Positions 48,864-59,740 of a stretch of DNA of 64,000 nt are shown here, one piece after another (position 1 is the stretch's first letter; each line of letters begins with the position of its first letter). Made by a program: the position numbers and the translations under genes. The DNA is from Albugo candida (taxonomy: Eukaryota > Oomycota > Peronosporomycetes > Albuginales): contig JBDOQK010000008.1 of NCBI GenBank assembly GCA_040437565.1, forward strand, positions 1-64,000, in the 5' to 3' direction. The notes below the pieces were generated by a model. The model was not told where the DNA came from and did no database searches. It worked only from the letters and a program-made list of their open reading frames with translations.

Positions 48864-49036
48864 TTCCGAGTAGAGTGATCACTCTGGGGTAGCTAGTTCA
48901 TATAGATGCTCCAAGAAAATCCGTATTACAATAGTTTTTTGTGCGATTAAAATATGATACTTAGATCGAGCAGGTTAGAGAGTGAAGTCTGAATCCAATG
49001 ATTCTTGGACCAATACAATTCCAGCCGGCTAGACAC

Positions 49037-49559
49037 TTAACCATTTCCTGCAGCAGAGACCTGGACCAAACAATGATGAGTTTGAGATCTCCAACTCGTC
49101 CCTGTAAAAAAGTTTACGACATACCCTCGGAATATCATGATGCTCAGTAAGACTACCGAGATAATGATTCAACTCATCGACTCTTTGTCGATAAGTTTTG
49201 CTTGCAATCTTGTTGATTTCTTCGTTTTCCTATAAATGAACAGCCAAACAAGTCAAAGCTTCTTCATAGTACATTTCATAGCTTCCGGACCCTTTTTCTT
49301 CGTATCTCTTCATGCTTTCTTTGCGCCTGTGTCATCTCTTTGTATTGGATTTCATTATCATCGCTATTAACTTCTTTCCTAGTGTGAAAACAATGCAGAT
49401 AATGAACGACGTATTTGTCGGAGACGGTACAGACACATACTTTTCTGCCACCGATCTATCACTTTCCTTCTTTATTTTCTTGTATCTCTTTTTGGAGGCC
49501 GTAACTTTCGCCAAGTTACCTCTCTTCAGCTTCAATTTACCACGTTTTATATTCTCCAT
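49037..49559 (-). CDS. FAM32A-like small basic nuclear protein, 111 aa
   Basis: Four exons on the minus strand: 49559-49441, 49378-49291, 49229-49125 and 49060-49037, with a total of 112 codons including stop (human FAM32A 112 aa). It begins MENIKRGKLKLKRG, like the KGPLKLKG start of FAM32A, then a Lys-rich stretch, MTQAQRKHEEIRRKR, and the conserved end ASKTYRQRVDELNHYLGSLT then EHHDIPRVS. FAM32A is a nuclear RNA-associated protein found in late-step spliceosomes, where its C-terminus reaches the active site. The second intron would use an unusual donor (GTCCGG); the other three junctions are ordinary. Starts 81 bases from the divergent gene at 49641. Confidence 0.82.
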
Positions 49560-49640
49560 GTTGACAACACTTTTGGAAAAATTGCGTAATTATATTATTA
49601 GCATCAGTCACCATTTATTCACAAATATAGTCGTCTCGAG

Positions 49641-50584
49641 ATGGATGAAGCCAATGCCAAGCCTAATTGCGGTTGCTTTACTGGCGATGCGTGTCATATA
49701 TGCGATCGATGCATTGAGGATCATTGCGTCTGTCACAATCAAGAACTGGAGCAGCCTGTTTGTGTGGAGGTAATTTCGTCTGTAAGATTTCGATATGACG
49801 CGTATTGAATGGATGGCTAGATTCAGCGGCGTCCTTTAAGTACTACCATCAACACTGATCGACAAGATCGCAAAAGACGACTTGAGCATGTTATGTCCTG
49901 TTCTGGAATTCCTTCTGTTAGCAGTATTTATGAGAAAAAGCTCTGCAGCGATACGAAAGTGATGCGAGCATGTACCGATGACGATATTTATACAATTGAA
50001 CTACAAAATAAGGAGGTGAGAGAGATATTCAAGGCATCAATAGGACGTCGATTTCTCCATTTGAATCCACCGCCATATCACCCGCTACATTTACAAAATG
50101 GTATCACGTACATGGAAACCATTAGTGCCCGCGAGGGGATCGTGCGTGGTCGCAGAATAACAAAGGTACGCTCTTTATCTCTTTTCTATTTATCATACAT
50201 TCTCATTTAAGATGGTTTCTAGAGAGGAAGTACTGGAAGAAATGCTCACATTATGAAAGGAATCACAAACATGGAGCACGAATACGGTAAACACCCGCTA
50301 TAATTCCATCCTCATACATACATACAAAATTTAATGATTTGCACCAGATCGAGACCACGCTTTGCCTCTAGATGTACAGCTTTCTATTTTTTGTGTTATG
50401 TGCAATTCGTTTGGCTGATGATGCTTCATCCGAGAAGGACATTGTAGATTACTTGGTTTATGCTAGTAGTGGGAAAGTCAGTCAAGTTCCCGAGCTTGTT
50501 GGAACATTTGAAGATACAGCGGCTGTTGCAATTGCGATCGCTATCGATGAATTTGCCAAAAATCTAATCGAGTCTTCTCTTTGA
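49641..50584 (+). CDS. Unknown protein with Cys/His-rich N-terminus, about 237 aa
   Basis: Five exons fit by splice sites and phase: 49641-49769, 49821-50165, 50223-50286, 50348-50373 and 50435-50584, with introns of 51-61 nt. The N-terminus (residues 9-45) is rich in cysteine and histidine: CGCFTGDACHICDRC then CVCHNQE, which could bind one or two zinc ions. A basic middle and a helical C-terminal domain follow (KDIVDYLVYASSGKVSQV, TAAVAIAIAIDEFAKNLIES). The C-terminus looks like a histone-fold or small helical dimer domain of transcription machinery, but no family can be named. Exon 4 is only 26 nt, so the model around 50.35-50.44 kb is less certain. Confidence 0.6.
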
Positions 50585-50804
50585 TCCAACACCATCCGAC
50601 ATAAGCAAGAATATCTATTGATTCGCCGCTATCCATTGTATCAATGATAGATGTAATCGATTGGTGGATCCAAATACGGAATCTTTTCAGCTCGTACAAC
50701 CGTACAATAGCGAGGAGCAACGACTGATATGAGCGAATGGTAGTAGCTTTTACTACATCGATAAGAATTTGTGATATATCACTGCCATTTGCTGCATCGA
50801 CAGG

Positions 50805-50969
50805 ATGACGAAATTCTTTGCCTTTGCTAAAGCAGCTTGGATGGATGTGATAGCAAAAGTCAGGCAGGAAGATGTGGCACTTGGCATTCGTGATATCTGG
50901 TCGTATGTTGGGCAAGAGCTAAAGGTTATGTTTTGTGTCAAGTTGCCTTCGCTGCGGAAGAATCTCTGA
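50805..50969 (+). CDS. Small ORF, 54 aa, possible exon
   Basis: MTKFFAFAKAAWMDVIAKVR continues EDVALGIRDIWSYVGQELK and ends SLRKNL. The spacing of aromatic and Ala residues recalls small mitochondrial inner-membrane proteins such as ATP synthase subunit g, but the match is only an impression. An upstream exon may exist: an AG precedes the ATG. A 124-codon frame on the opposite strand (50541-50915) overlaps it and is less gene-like. Confidence 0.25.
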   Translation: MTKFFAFAKAAWMDVIAKVRQEDVALGIRDIWSYVGQELKVMFCVKLPSLRKNL

Positions 50970-51345
50970 CAATTCATCAACCTTACTCTATAAACAGATA
51001 TGCTACATAAACGAATCCTATAATCTACAGATAATATAGCGTGTTACGACCTGTTCTTCTTGANNNNNNNNNNNNNNNNNNNNNNNNNNNNNNNNNNNNN
51101 NNNNNNNNNNNNNNNNNNNNNNNNNNNNNNNNNNNNNNNNNNNNNNNNNNNNNNNNNNNNNNNCGACCTGTTCTTCTTGATGTACGACTATCTTCGCTAC
51201 GCTACCAAACCAAAACTCTGATTGGATGTTATAATATCTTGGACCTATAAGTTGTTATTCTTTTTTCTCCCTCTCCTCGAACAGGTAAATCCTTTTGCTT
51301 GCAACTAATCTCTACTTATCAACTGCAAAGAAGCAAAGAACAAGT
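50970..51345. other. Intergenic DNA with assembly gap (51064-51163)
   Basis: The 17 bases CGACCTGTTCTTCTTGA occur on both sides of the N run, so the gap is probably a minimal contig overlap. The rest is the upstream region of UBA1, with no ORF. Confidence 0.6.
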
Positions 51346-54300
51346 ATGAGCGTATCGAACGGCGATATCAGTAAAACTGCCGATGGTCTACGTACTTTGG
51401 TTAATGTCACAGAAAACACTGCAGATGCATCAAAGATCGATGAGGGACTATACAGTCGACAGCTTTATGTTATGGGTCGTGAAGCACAACTGAAAATGGG
51501 TTCTGCGAGGATTCTAATTATCGGATTGGATGGAATCGGTGTCGAAATCGCTAAGAATATCATATTGGCAGGAGTCAAAAGCGTGACAGTGCACGATGAT
51601 ATAAAAGCATCAAGTATGGATCTAGCGGCTCAATTTTATCTGAACAAGGAAAGTTTTGGGGTCTCTCGTGCATATGCGTGTGTCAACAAATTGGCAGAGC
51701 TCAATCCATACGTCAAGGTCGATGCACACAGTGGCGAGATCACGGAAGAAGTTCTAAGTCAGTATCATGTACGTCACAATAAGGCTTGTGTGAGTTGACA
51801 GTACAGCGACTCATATGTTTCTGAGTAGGTTGTTATTCTTGTGAATGTTGATCTGAAGAAAGCATGCCGTATCAATGAGTTCTGTCATGCAAATTCCATC
51901 GCGTTTTTATCGACGGAAGGCCGCGGTGTGTTTGGATCAGTGTTTTGTGACTTTGGAGACACTTTTACCGTAACGGATAAAGATGGGAAGCAGCCTTCCA
52001 GCTGCATGATCTCTTCCATATTGGGATCAGACCCACCTTTGGTGACTGTAAACGATGATGAGCGTCATCAACTTGAAACAGGGGATTACGTCACATTTCG
52101 CGAAATAGTAGGCTTGGACTTCCTCAATGCTTGCGAACCGCGTAAGGTCACCGTGACGGGGCCATTCACGTTTACATTGGATATCTTGGATGAGAAGGAC
52201 AAAGAGCGGTTTGTGTCGTCGAGCTATGTTCGAGGCGGATATGTGACACAAGTGAAGCATCCAGTGCTTATGAATTTCAACCAGCTTACGAAAGCCCTTC
52301 AATCGCCTGGAGAATTTCTTATTACTGATTTCGCAAAGTTGAATCGATCTGAGCTGCTCCACATTGGATTCCAGGCCCTCCATGCTTTCGAAGAAACGTA
52401 TAAAAAACTCCCAGAGCCCGGAAACTTGCAAGATGCTGAAGCTATGTATAGCATTGCAGTGGCAATGAATTCGCAGGCAATGCAGGAAAAAAGATTTTCG
52501 GTGGAGCATTTGGAGACCACTGAGTCGAAGAAAGTTTTAGTAGCATTAGCACTTGGTGCTCGCGGGGTCATCTCACCGATGGCAGCTTTTCTCGGCGGAA
52601 TTGTCGGACAAGAAGCTCTCAAAGCCTGTAGTGGAAAATTCACTCCAATCCATCAATTTCTCTACTTTGATGCAGTTGAAAGCTTACCAGAGGAGACATA
52701 TAGTGGGGACGCTTCGAATTATTTGTTGGATGGATCACGATACGATGGACAAATCGCAGTCTTTGGTCACGCGATGCAGAAGCGGCTTCAGAATCTGAAC
52801 ATGTTTCTGGTTGGTGCTGGAGCGATCGGATGTGAGATGCTGAAGAATTGGGCCATGATGGGTCTTTCTACTTCAGATTCTGCAACGATACATGTCACTG
52901 ACATGGATACAATTGAAAAGTCAAACTTGAACCGGCAGTTTTTGTTCCGATCCAAAGATGTTCAGCAACCAAAGGCTCAAGTTGCTGGAATGGCTGTCAA
53001 GGTAATGAATCCCGAAATCAATGTGAAGACGCATATTGCTCGTGTTGGTCCCGAAACCGAAGATCTTTTCAGTGACGAGTTTTTCGAATCTCTGTCCGGA
53101 GTTTGCACAGCTCTGGATAATGTGCAGGCTCGACTGTACATGGATCAGCGTTGTCTGTTCTACGAGTTGCCGATGCTTGAATCGGGAACACTTGGAACGC
53201 AAGCAAACACGCAAATCGTTGTTCCTCACAAGACCGAGAATTATGGGGCTTCACGTGATCCGCCAGAGAAAAGTATTCCCATTTGTACTTTAAAGAATTT
53301 TCCGAACGCAATTGAGCACACTTTGCAATGGGCTCGTGACTGGTTCGAAGGCGAATTCAACCAGGGTGCCGTTAATGCGAATCAGTATCTGGATGTTTCA
53401 GATTATGTGAAGCAACTTGATGCACAACAGAACACGAAACTGGAGACTTTAGAAGGACTGAGAAGCACTCTTGTGACAGATCGTCCCAAATGTTTTGAGG
53501 ATTGCATAAGTTGGGCTCGTTTCAAGTTTGCGGAAATGTTTACAAATCAAATCAAACAACTTCTGCACAACTTCCCACTCGATCAAGTCAGTATTAATCA
53601 AATGAGATGTCCGCTTTCTACTTACTGACTCTGTGTCGCTTAGCTAACTACTGGGGGAGCACCATTCTGGTCGGGAACCAAACGTCCGCCTACTCCGATC
53701 GAATTTGATATCAATGAGCCTCTGCATTTGGATTTCATTATCTCAGTTGCAACGTCACGAGCGAAAATGTATGGAGTCAAAGCTGACTTTGCTGCTCCAC
53801 AATTTATTGAAGCTCTCTCACAAGTGCACGTCCCGCAATTCGTTCCTCGAGATGGTCTCAAAATCGCCGCATCGGATGCTGAGCTCAATGACGAGAATAA
53901 TGGGCGTCGAAGTGGAGATCTGGATGAGCAGTGTCAATCTATCCTGCAAGATATCCCACAACCTGCTTCACTTGATGGCTACCGTTTGGCTCCTATCGAT
54001 TTTGATAAAGATGATGATGATCACATGAGAGTGATTGTAGCAACATCCAATCTCCGTGCGCGCTGTTATCGAATCCCTGAAGCAGACATGTACAAATCAC
54101 GCCTCATCGCTGGCAAGATCATTCCAGCAATTGCTACGACCACCGCACTTGTTACTGGTCTGGTTTGTTTTGAGCTGTACAAGATCATACAAGCAAAACC
54201 TCTCGAAGCTTACAAAAATGGCTTCATCAATCTTGCATTGCCTCTTTTCGCATTCTCGGAACCGGTGGCACCAAAGACAAACATAACTCGTGTGAAAGGC

Positions 54301-54621
54301 AACGAGTACAAATGGACGTCGTGGGATCGGATTGAGTTTGATGGGAAAAATACGACACTGAAGGAATTCATTCAGCATTTTGAAAGCGAGTACGGAGCTG
54401 AGGTCACGATGGTGTCGTATGGCGTCACGATTTTGTATGCAATGTATTCGGCGAAATCTCGTTCCTCTGAGCGGATGTCTTCGCCGGTACCAAAATTGGC
54501 TGAGATTGTCACGAAAAAAAAGTTGAGTCCAAAGCAAAAGTATTTGATTTTGGAGATTTGTGCTACGGACGCTGATGGAGAAGATGTTGACTTGCCTTAC
54601 ATTCGTTATCGCTTAAAATAA
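51346..54621 (+). CDS. UBA1: Ubiquitin-activating enzyme E1 (UBA1)
   Basis: Three exons, 51346-51768, 51829-53586 and 53644-54621, give 1052 aa (human UBA1 1058). E1 adenylates ubiquitin with ATP, forms a thioester on its catalytic Cys and passes ubiquitin to E2 enzymes in cytosol and nucleus. Inactive adenylation half: ARILIIGLDGIGVEIAKNII. Active half: NMFLVGAGAIGCEMLKNWAM near residue 465, NLNRQFLFRSKDV and TALDNVQARLYMDQR. Catalytic Cys at about residue 627 in PICTLKNFP. It ends in a complete ubiquitin-fold domain (TLKEFIQHFESEYGAEVTMV to the stop). Start: the ATG of MSVSNGDISK. The open frame extends 17 codons upstream without an ATG. The next gene starts 80 bases after the stop. Confidence 0.97.
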
Positions 54622-54701
54622 TCGAATGAAGGGCATTTTTACCACATTTATATCCAATGATATTGTAGGTTTGTGATTGATAACCAATCATTGAGATTTA
54701 A

Positions 54702-57053
54702 ATGGCGCTATGCATCGAATATGACCGAAAAATAACGCGAGTAGCGGTCACTTCGTCGACAATTATGGTGTGTTGTGATTCGAGATATGGTTCCTCACGT
54801 ATTGAAACGAGTTTCCCTTTAATAGGTTCAGGTGGTGGAAGCAGCAAGAGATCAATTAGCCATTGCAAACGACTCGAATCGATCATTTCTTCTCTTCTAT
54901 CGAAAATGTCCTGTTGATTTGTCGATGCCATTTCGTCTGACTGGAATACCGAATTTGGCGACAGTGGAAATGAAAAGGAATGATTTTGTATCGAAGACAG
55001 ATAAAATGGAAAGTATACGTATCAGTGTGCAATTGCCTGATGGAAAACGCAAAACCACTACGGCCAATAAACACGACACTTTTCACTCCATTTTCACGAC
55101 TATAGGCCTTTTACCCTCTCCATTGACAGTACTACTTCTCCACAGTTTCATTTTATTGATATAACACTCTTTTGTAGTTCAAAATACAGTTTATGCAGCG
55201 CGAGATATCGCCAAGTGATTTTGGAGCTGTTTCCTTGCAAGGTAGGAGTCGCTTTATGTCACTATTTGCAAATGTAAGAGAATTTATAAGATTTTGGAAT
55301 CACAAATGGATCCGCGCTATTACGTGTTCGACCCTGTGGTAAGTCGAATTTTTCAAATGAGTCGCAGAAGGCAAATACGTCGGCAGCAAAACCTGAGCCA
55401 ACACCGATAGCAGAAGCATCCAAGGTGTCGAATGATGTCGAACTTGTCCCGGAAAAACAAGAAGAAGATAGAATCACAGAAAGTAATATTAACGACGAAA
55501 AAGAAGAGCTCAAAGACTCATCAGACCGAAATGAGACTTTGCATGAAGAAAAGCGCAAGAGTTTGAATCCTGTCGAATTACTGATATTACTCCGGCAAAA
55601 TTGCTCTGATATTGACTCACGCGAAGCAATAATCACTTTGATGAAGATCGTGACCAATATTCTGTCTCAGCCAGGTTCAATACCTCCTCTGTGACATTTG
55701 AATGCTAATTTGTGTTATTTGATGCAGAGAATGCAAAAGTTCGATCCATAAAATTGTCAAATGCAAAATTTTACTCAAACGTTGGAAGACATCCTGGAGG
55801 AATAGAATTTCTATGCTCTCTTGGTTTTGTTACCAATGATGAAGCTGGCATCCTACGGCTACCGTTTGGTCAAAGCAATATGAGCAAAGTCCTTGGAGGT
55901 CTCGACGCGCTACAAGCTGAAGCGAATGCTTTGAATATCGAGTACTCGTCCCTTCCTACTGTGGTGACTTCCGAACCTTCCAACTCAGCGTTCGACATGT
56001 ACAAACCGCAGATCATCCGGATAGAGGCTCGTTTTCTTTTTAAACGATTTTGCATCTAAATATTCTATTTAGACGCAACCTCGAGGCGAAAGCATAACGG
56101 AAGTCGCCCTCAGCACTCTACAAGCCAAGGAAAAAGAAGTCTTATCAGCACAAAAAGTTGCGAGGAACACTACATTCTTGCTGAATTCAAACTGCAGCAT
56201 CCTTGGAGTGCCGGAAGCAGCGTCCAAATCAGATCAAACTGACAGCCAAATTATCATCCAAAGTTCAAAAGCTCGGCGAGAGAAGCTGGAAAAAGAACAA
56301 GTAAGAATGTGTCATATTTGACGTAAGAAGAGTGGCTGACTTCAAACTATCAGAACTTCCGGACGCGGGCAATGCGGGAATTGGACACCATGCGGCAAAA
56401 GCGTGTCTTCACGAAGACAGTGATTCGTGTGCGATTTCCTGATAGAGGTAAAGGTTCAGTGGAGGATTGTACCGTCCACTCTGAGCTGATTGTGTATGTA
56501 AAGTTATATTGCAGGCGCATTTCCATCCTACTGAAAAAGTGAGCGATCTTGTAGCTCATATTCAGGAAAACTTGGACACTGGGCTGGAGCCGGATGGAAA
56601 ATATTTCTCCTTATATACGACGCCGACAAGGCAAAGACTACAGATGGAGGATACATTGCTGCAAGCGAATTTGGTCCCGGCGGCACTCGTACACTTATCC
56701 TGGGAAGACACTGAAGCGATACATTTGCACTCAATTCTCAGAGGAGGGTATCTTCGTGAAGTGGTACAGGCAAACAAACTTTTTATTCGTGCTATGACTC
56801 TAAAATCGTCATTCTAGATTAGCTTTGGTGCGCATAGTGAAGAAGTCGTGGACGATCAAATAGAGTATCCCAAATCTATTGTTTTGGGTGCGTTGCCTCG
56901 AGTAGCGCCTCTGATTTTTATAATGTGACGAGATGCTTGCACCACTTAGATCCCAATGCACCTGCGAACAAGGCTTCCGAGACCGAAGCAAAGTCAAAGA
57001 AAAAGCCAGAATTAGGTGCTAGAAAGACAAGGAAACCAGCTTGGCTTAAATAG
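54702..57053 (+). CDS. TUG/ASPSCR1-like p97 cofactor with UBL, PUB and UBX domains
   Basis: Eleven exons fit by phase: 54702-54767, 54826-55128, 55178-55241, 55291-55338, 55387-55674, 55728-56030, 56086-56300, 56354-56447, 56504-56763, 56818-56887 and 56950-57053, about 604 aa. The N-terminal TUG-type UBL has VQVVEAARDQLAIANDSNRS and KCPVDLSMPFRLTGIPNLAT. A second Ubl-like segment ends SLQ/DFGITNGSALLRVRP. A middle PUB domain has SIKLSNAKFYSNVGRHPGGI then EFLCSLGFV. The UBX domain shows VIRVRFPDR, a HFHPTEKVSDLVAHIQ stretch and TLLQANLVPAALVHLSWED, and the tail ends KPAWLK, like the PKWLK tail of ASPSCR1. TUG/ASPSCR1 binds and remodels the p97/Cdc48 ATPase. The PUB domain is not part of the animal protein. 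Exon 6/7 and 9/10 junctions are the least certain. Confidence 0.82.
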
Positions 57054-57231
57054 GGACCGCGTGGCAAATAAAGCGTTGCTTCTAGGTGTGAGGATGAATC
57101 CTAGGCGGAAGAATCTCACTTCAAAGCGCCGGTAGAATGAAGATATAAGTTTTGAGCAACGCAACAGTCAAAGTCAACGAATTCAGAATGTATTGTCTCT
57201 GATAAGTGGCAGTACGAGCCTCCGAATGAGC

Positions 57232-58800
57232 TCATTTGCGCCCTCTATATCCTCCTTTTCTGAAGTTTTGTTTCTTTTTTTGATGCAAATCGGTGAATCG
57301 TTTGCTTCTGAATTGTTGCAATTCGGTCCAAAACTTCTTTTCTTCTTCGCCATCCAGCAAACGAGCTTGCGTGAGCGTCTGACTCTCATTTACTTGCACT
57401 CCTTCAGATGTAATCAGTCTGACAGCTCTGCTGGCGGCTTCAGCAGCAGTAAATCGCAAATTACCAGACGAGTCTCCGGTCTGATACTGAATATAGGCTA
57501 CTGGTGGATTGCTTCCATCATCAGCGTGCCCAAGTGCCTCATTGATGCTCTTTTTGATTTCGTCGCGACATATGCCTTCACCATTGACTCCTTCAAAGTG
57601 TACCAATAAGCCATTCTCGTACGATACTTCGCCAGCGTCATCCTCGTTTGGCTCGATCATAGAAAACTGAGCTTTTTGGCCGTGAAGTGTTGCGGATCCA
57701 TCGCTCAATGCACACAGCTTCTTGTAAATTGCTAATGCTTTCTCCGTATCTCTGATCACAAAAGAGGCGTTGGTCAAGCCAGTATAAGTAATGTACGGGG
57801 ATCTTTGGTCTTCATCCAACACAGACGACACAAGGGTCTTGATGTCGTTCAGGCGAACTCCATTAGCCAGATTTGTAATGCAGATTTTTTTACCAGAAAC
57901 GCTACTCGAATTTTCACGTTGCCGCTTGTTGCTGATCTTTTCCTTCTTCAGCCTTGGACGAGCCAAGATAGCATCTTTATCGGTGATCAATTCGAAAGAA
58001 AGCGTCGTGTCGTCAATGACAAGTGCTGTTTTAGTGGACGCTTCAAGAAAGTCTTTCGCCAATGAGACTTGTGAAAACATCAGATATAATTCTTGTGTTT
58101 CCTGGACGTATTTGACTCGTGGTTTGATCTTTTTATTCTCTTTCCAAATAATGTCTAGGACATCCATTATTTCTGATCTTTCCTTCACCGGAACTTGCTT
58201 TGCGATCAGCATAGCTACAACAGATTTTTGAAACTCCTTTTTATCATTTGCAGAGAGCTTTTTGTATTCAGTCAAACGCATGATTTGTGGCCGATTTCCG
58301 AGGATAGAAATTTCCTCTGCATTCTTTTCTACTTCCTCCATCTGTTCTTTTGTATCGAATTCAACATGGATCATTCCATTACGATAACGAGTGAAGGAGT
58401 CGACTTTTCTCCAGATAAACATAGGAGGCACTGGTAGCTTCTCAAAGCTTTGTTTGACTTCGTCGATGGTCGGCACATCCTTGCCCAAGCCGACAAAAAC
58501 AAGTGTTCGTTCTGGTGAATCATCAACTTCAGGAAGAGGAGACTTTCGTCGAATAGCGTCTTTGCTTTCGTTCATTTCCAACGAATCAGACTCTTCGATC
58601 GCTTTCTGTAATACTGCTGGGTCGGTGGTCAATGCTGCCAGTTTCTTGAATGTGAACATTACAGAAAACGGTATGAAGCCATCTTGATGTTTTGTGACCT
58701 CTTCCTTTAAAAATCGATCTCGACGGAAATTACTGTCTGAGAAGTAGAATTCCACTTGGCGTTTTACTTGCGCCTCAGGCGACAAAGTTGAGGAAGTCAT
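57232..58800 (-). CDS. La-related RNA-binding protein (La/LARP7 type), 522 aa
   Basis: A single exon. An N-terminal La motif (about residues 8-85: LSPEAQVKRQVEFYFSDSNF, RRDRFLKEEVTKHQDGFIPF, FKKLAALTTD) is followed by an RRM (TLVFVGLGKDVPTIDEVKQS, GMIHVEFDTKEQMEEV). A second RRM-like domain (KKICITNLANGVRLNDIKTL) and a C-terminal xRRM-like segment (LLVHFEGVNGEGICRDEIKK, AAEAASRAVRLI) come next, with an Arg/Gly/Lys tail NFRKGGYRGRK. Genuine La binds the UUU-OH ends of Pol III transcripts in the nucleus; LARP7 proteins bind one RNA stably. With an extra RRM and 522 residues this could be either. Convergent with the TUG-like gene. Confidence 0.9.
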   Translation of the reverse strand: MTSSTLSPEAQVKRQVEFYFSDSNFRRDRFLKEEVTKHQDGFIPFSVMFTFKKLAALTTDPAVLQKAIEESDSLEMNESKDAIRRKSPLPEVDDSPERTLVFVGLGKDVPTIDEVKQSFEKLPVPPMFIWRKVDSFTRYRNGMIHVEFDTKEQMEEVEKNAEEISILGNRPQIMRLTEYKKLSANDKKEFQKSVVAMLIAKQVPVKERSEIMDVLDIIWKENKKIKPRVKYVQETQELYLMFSQVSLAKDFLEASTKTALVIDDTTLSFELITDKDAILARPRLKKEKISNKRQRENSSSVSGKKICITNLANGVRLNDIKTLVSSVLDEDQRSPYITYTGLTNASFVIRDTEKALAIYKKLCALSDGSATLHGQKAQFSMIEPNEDDAGEVSYENGLLVHFEGVNGEGICRDEIKKSINEALGHADDGSNPPVAYIQYQTGDSSGNLRFTAAEAASRAVRLITSEGVQVNESQTLTQARLLDGEEEKKFWTELQQFRSKRFTDLHQKKKQNFRKGGYRGRK

Positions 58801-58940
58801 ATTCGTCTCGGTCGAATATCAAATTGAATGGTGGCGTCTAATTTGGTGATATGATTGGCTTTTGCAGTCAGAAAGGTGGCTATGATTGGTCATATACGAC
58901 AATAACTGCGGTGATTACATTCGATCTGATTGGTTATGAG
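58801..58940 (-). promoter_or_regulatory. Upstream region of the La gene with three inverted CCAAT boxes
   Basis: GATTGG occurs at 58853-58858, 58884-58889 and 58928-58933. On the minus strand, the strand of the La gene, these read CCAATC, all within 135 bases of the start codon. Clustered CCAAT boxes fit NF-Y control of a housekeeping gene. Seen in sequence; function inferred. Confidence 0.45.
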
Positions 58941-59740
58941 GTCATATCGAAAGAGTTGTCACAAGCGAGACTTGTTACAATGTCGTTGGGAGTACAGTCT
59001 ATCACGTATTATATCGCTAGGAATTGTAGACTGATNNNNNNNNNNNNNNNNNNNNNNNNNNNNNNNNNNNNNNNNNNNNNNNNNNNNNNNNNNNNNNNNN
59101 NNNNNNNNNNNNNNNNNNNNNNNNNNNNNNNNNNNGTATTATATCGCTAGGAATTGTAGACTGATTAGTTCCCAGCTGATAAGTCAGTAAGCCCACAAGC
59201 CGTCCTTATTAGACACCTCCGCTGAATTACTACCGATAAATAGCACTCAATATACTACTGTCTGCGTAATCGTATGTTTCTATATCTGTCTTCTATCTTT
59301 GACATATTGTTGCATCTTTTGCATCTTTGATACTTTAAAAAAGGCAGTAGAACGCGACTGAACGTTTGTACTTCTCCGATTACTCGCGTATGCACGACTA
59401 GATTTCAGTGGTCACGTCATATTCAAAGCGTATTTTCCGCAGCTTCAGAATTCATTCTTGTGGACACGATATCACGTAAAAGAGCTTTCCATTTTTTCGA
59501 ACGGGAAGACGATCACGCTGATCTCCGAAATCCAACTGTTGCACACCTTCGCTGTGCCGGAGAAGATCTGAATATAAAGCATGCGTTCCAAGTCACCTGA
59601 GTCAGCATGTCGAGTTCTTCGAAACATCATTCCATCTAACATCCATGACCTTTGTCCATTGTTCTGCTTACATCAGCAATCATCTGAATTGACAGTTTTG
59701 CTTGCCATTCGTGAATTTGCAATACAGGGCCGAGAAAAAA
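58941..59740. other. Intergenic DNA with assembly gap (59036-59135) and a possible upstream exon
   Basis: Thirty bases (59006-59035) recur after the N run (59136-59165), so the gap is probably a contig overlap. From about 59405 to 59550 a plus-strand frame reads WSRHIQSVFSAASEFILVDT then HADLRNPTVAHLRCAGEDLN and looks coding. It may be an upstream exon of the gene at 59741, but the joining introns were not resolved. Confidence 0.45.

Noticed and set aside
50541-50915. Minus-strand 124-codon ORF
   Set aside because: No recognised family and no good start context; the overlapping plus-strand ORF at 50805 has a more protein-like composition, though it is also uncertain.
57193-58687. Several plus-strand ORFs of 80-146 codons
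   Set aside because: All are shadows of the La gene on the minus strand, which has recognisable La and RRM motifs.
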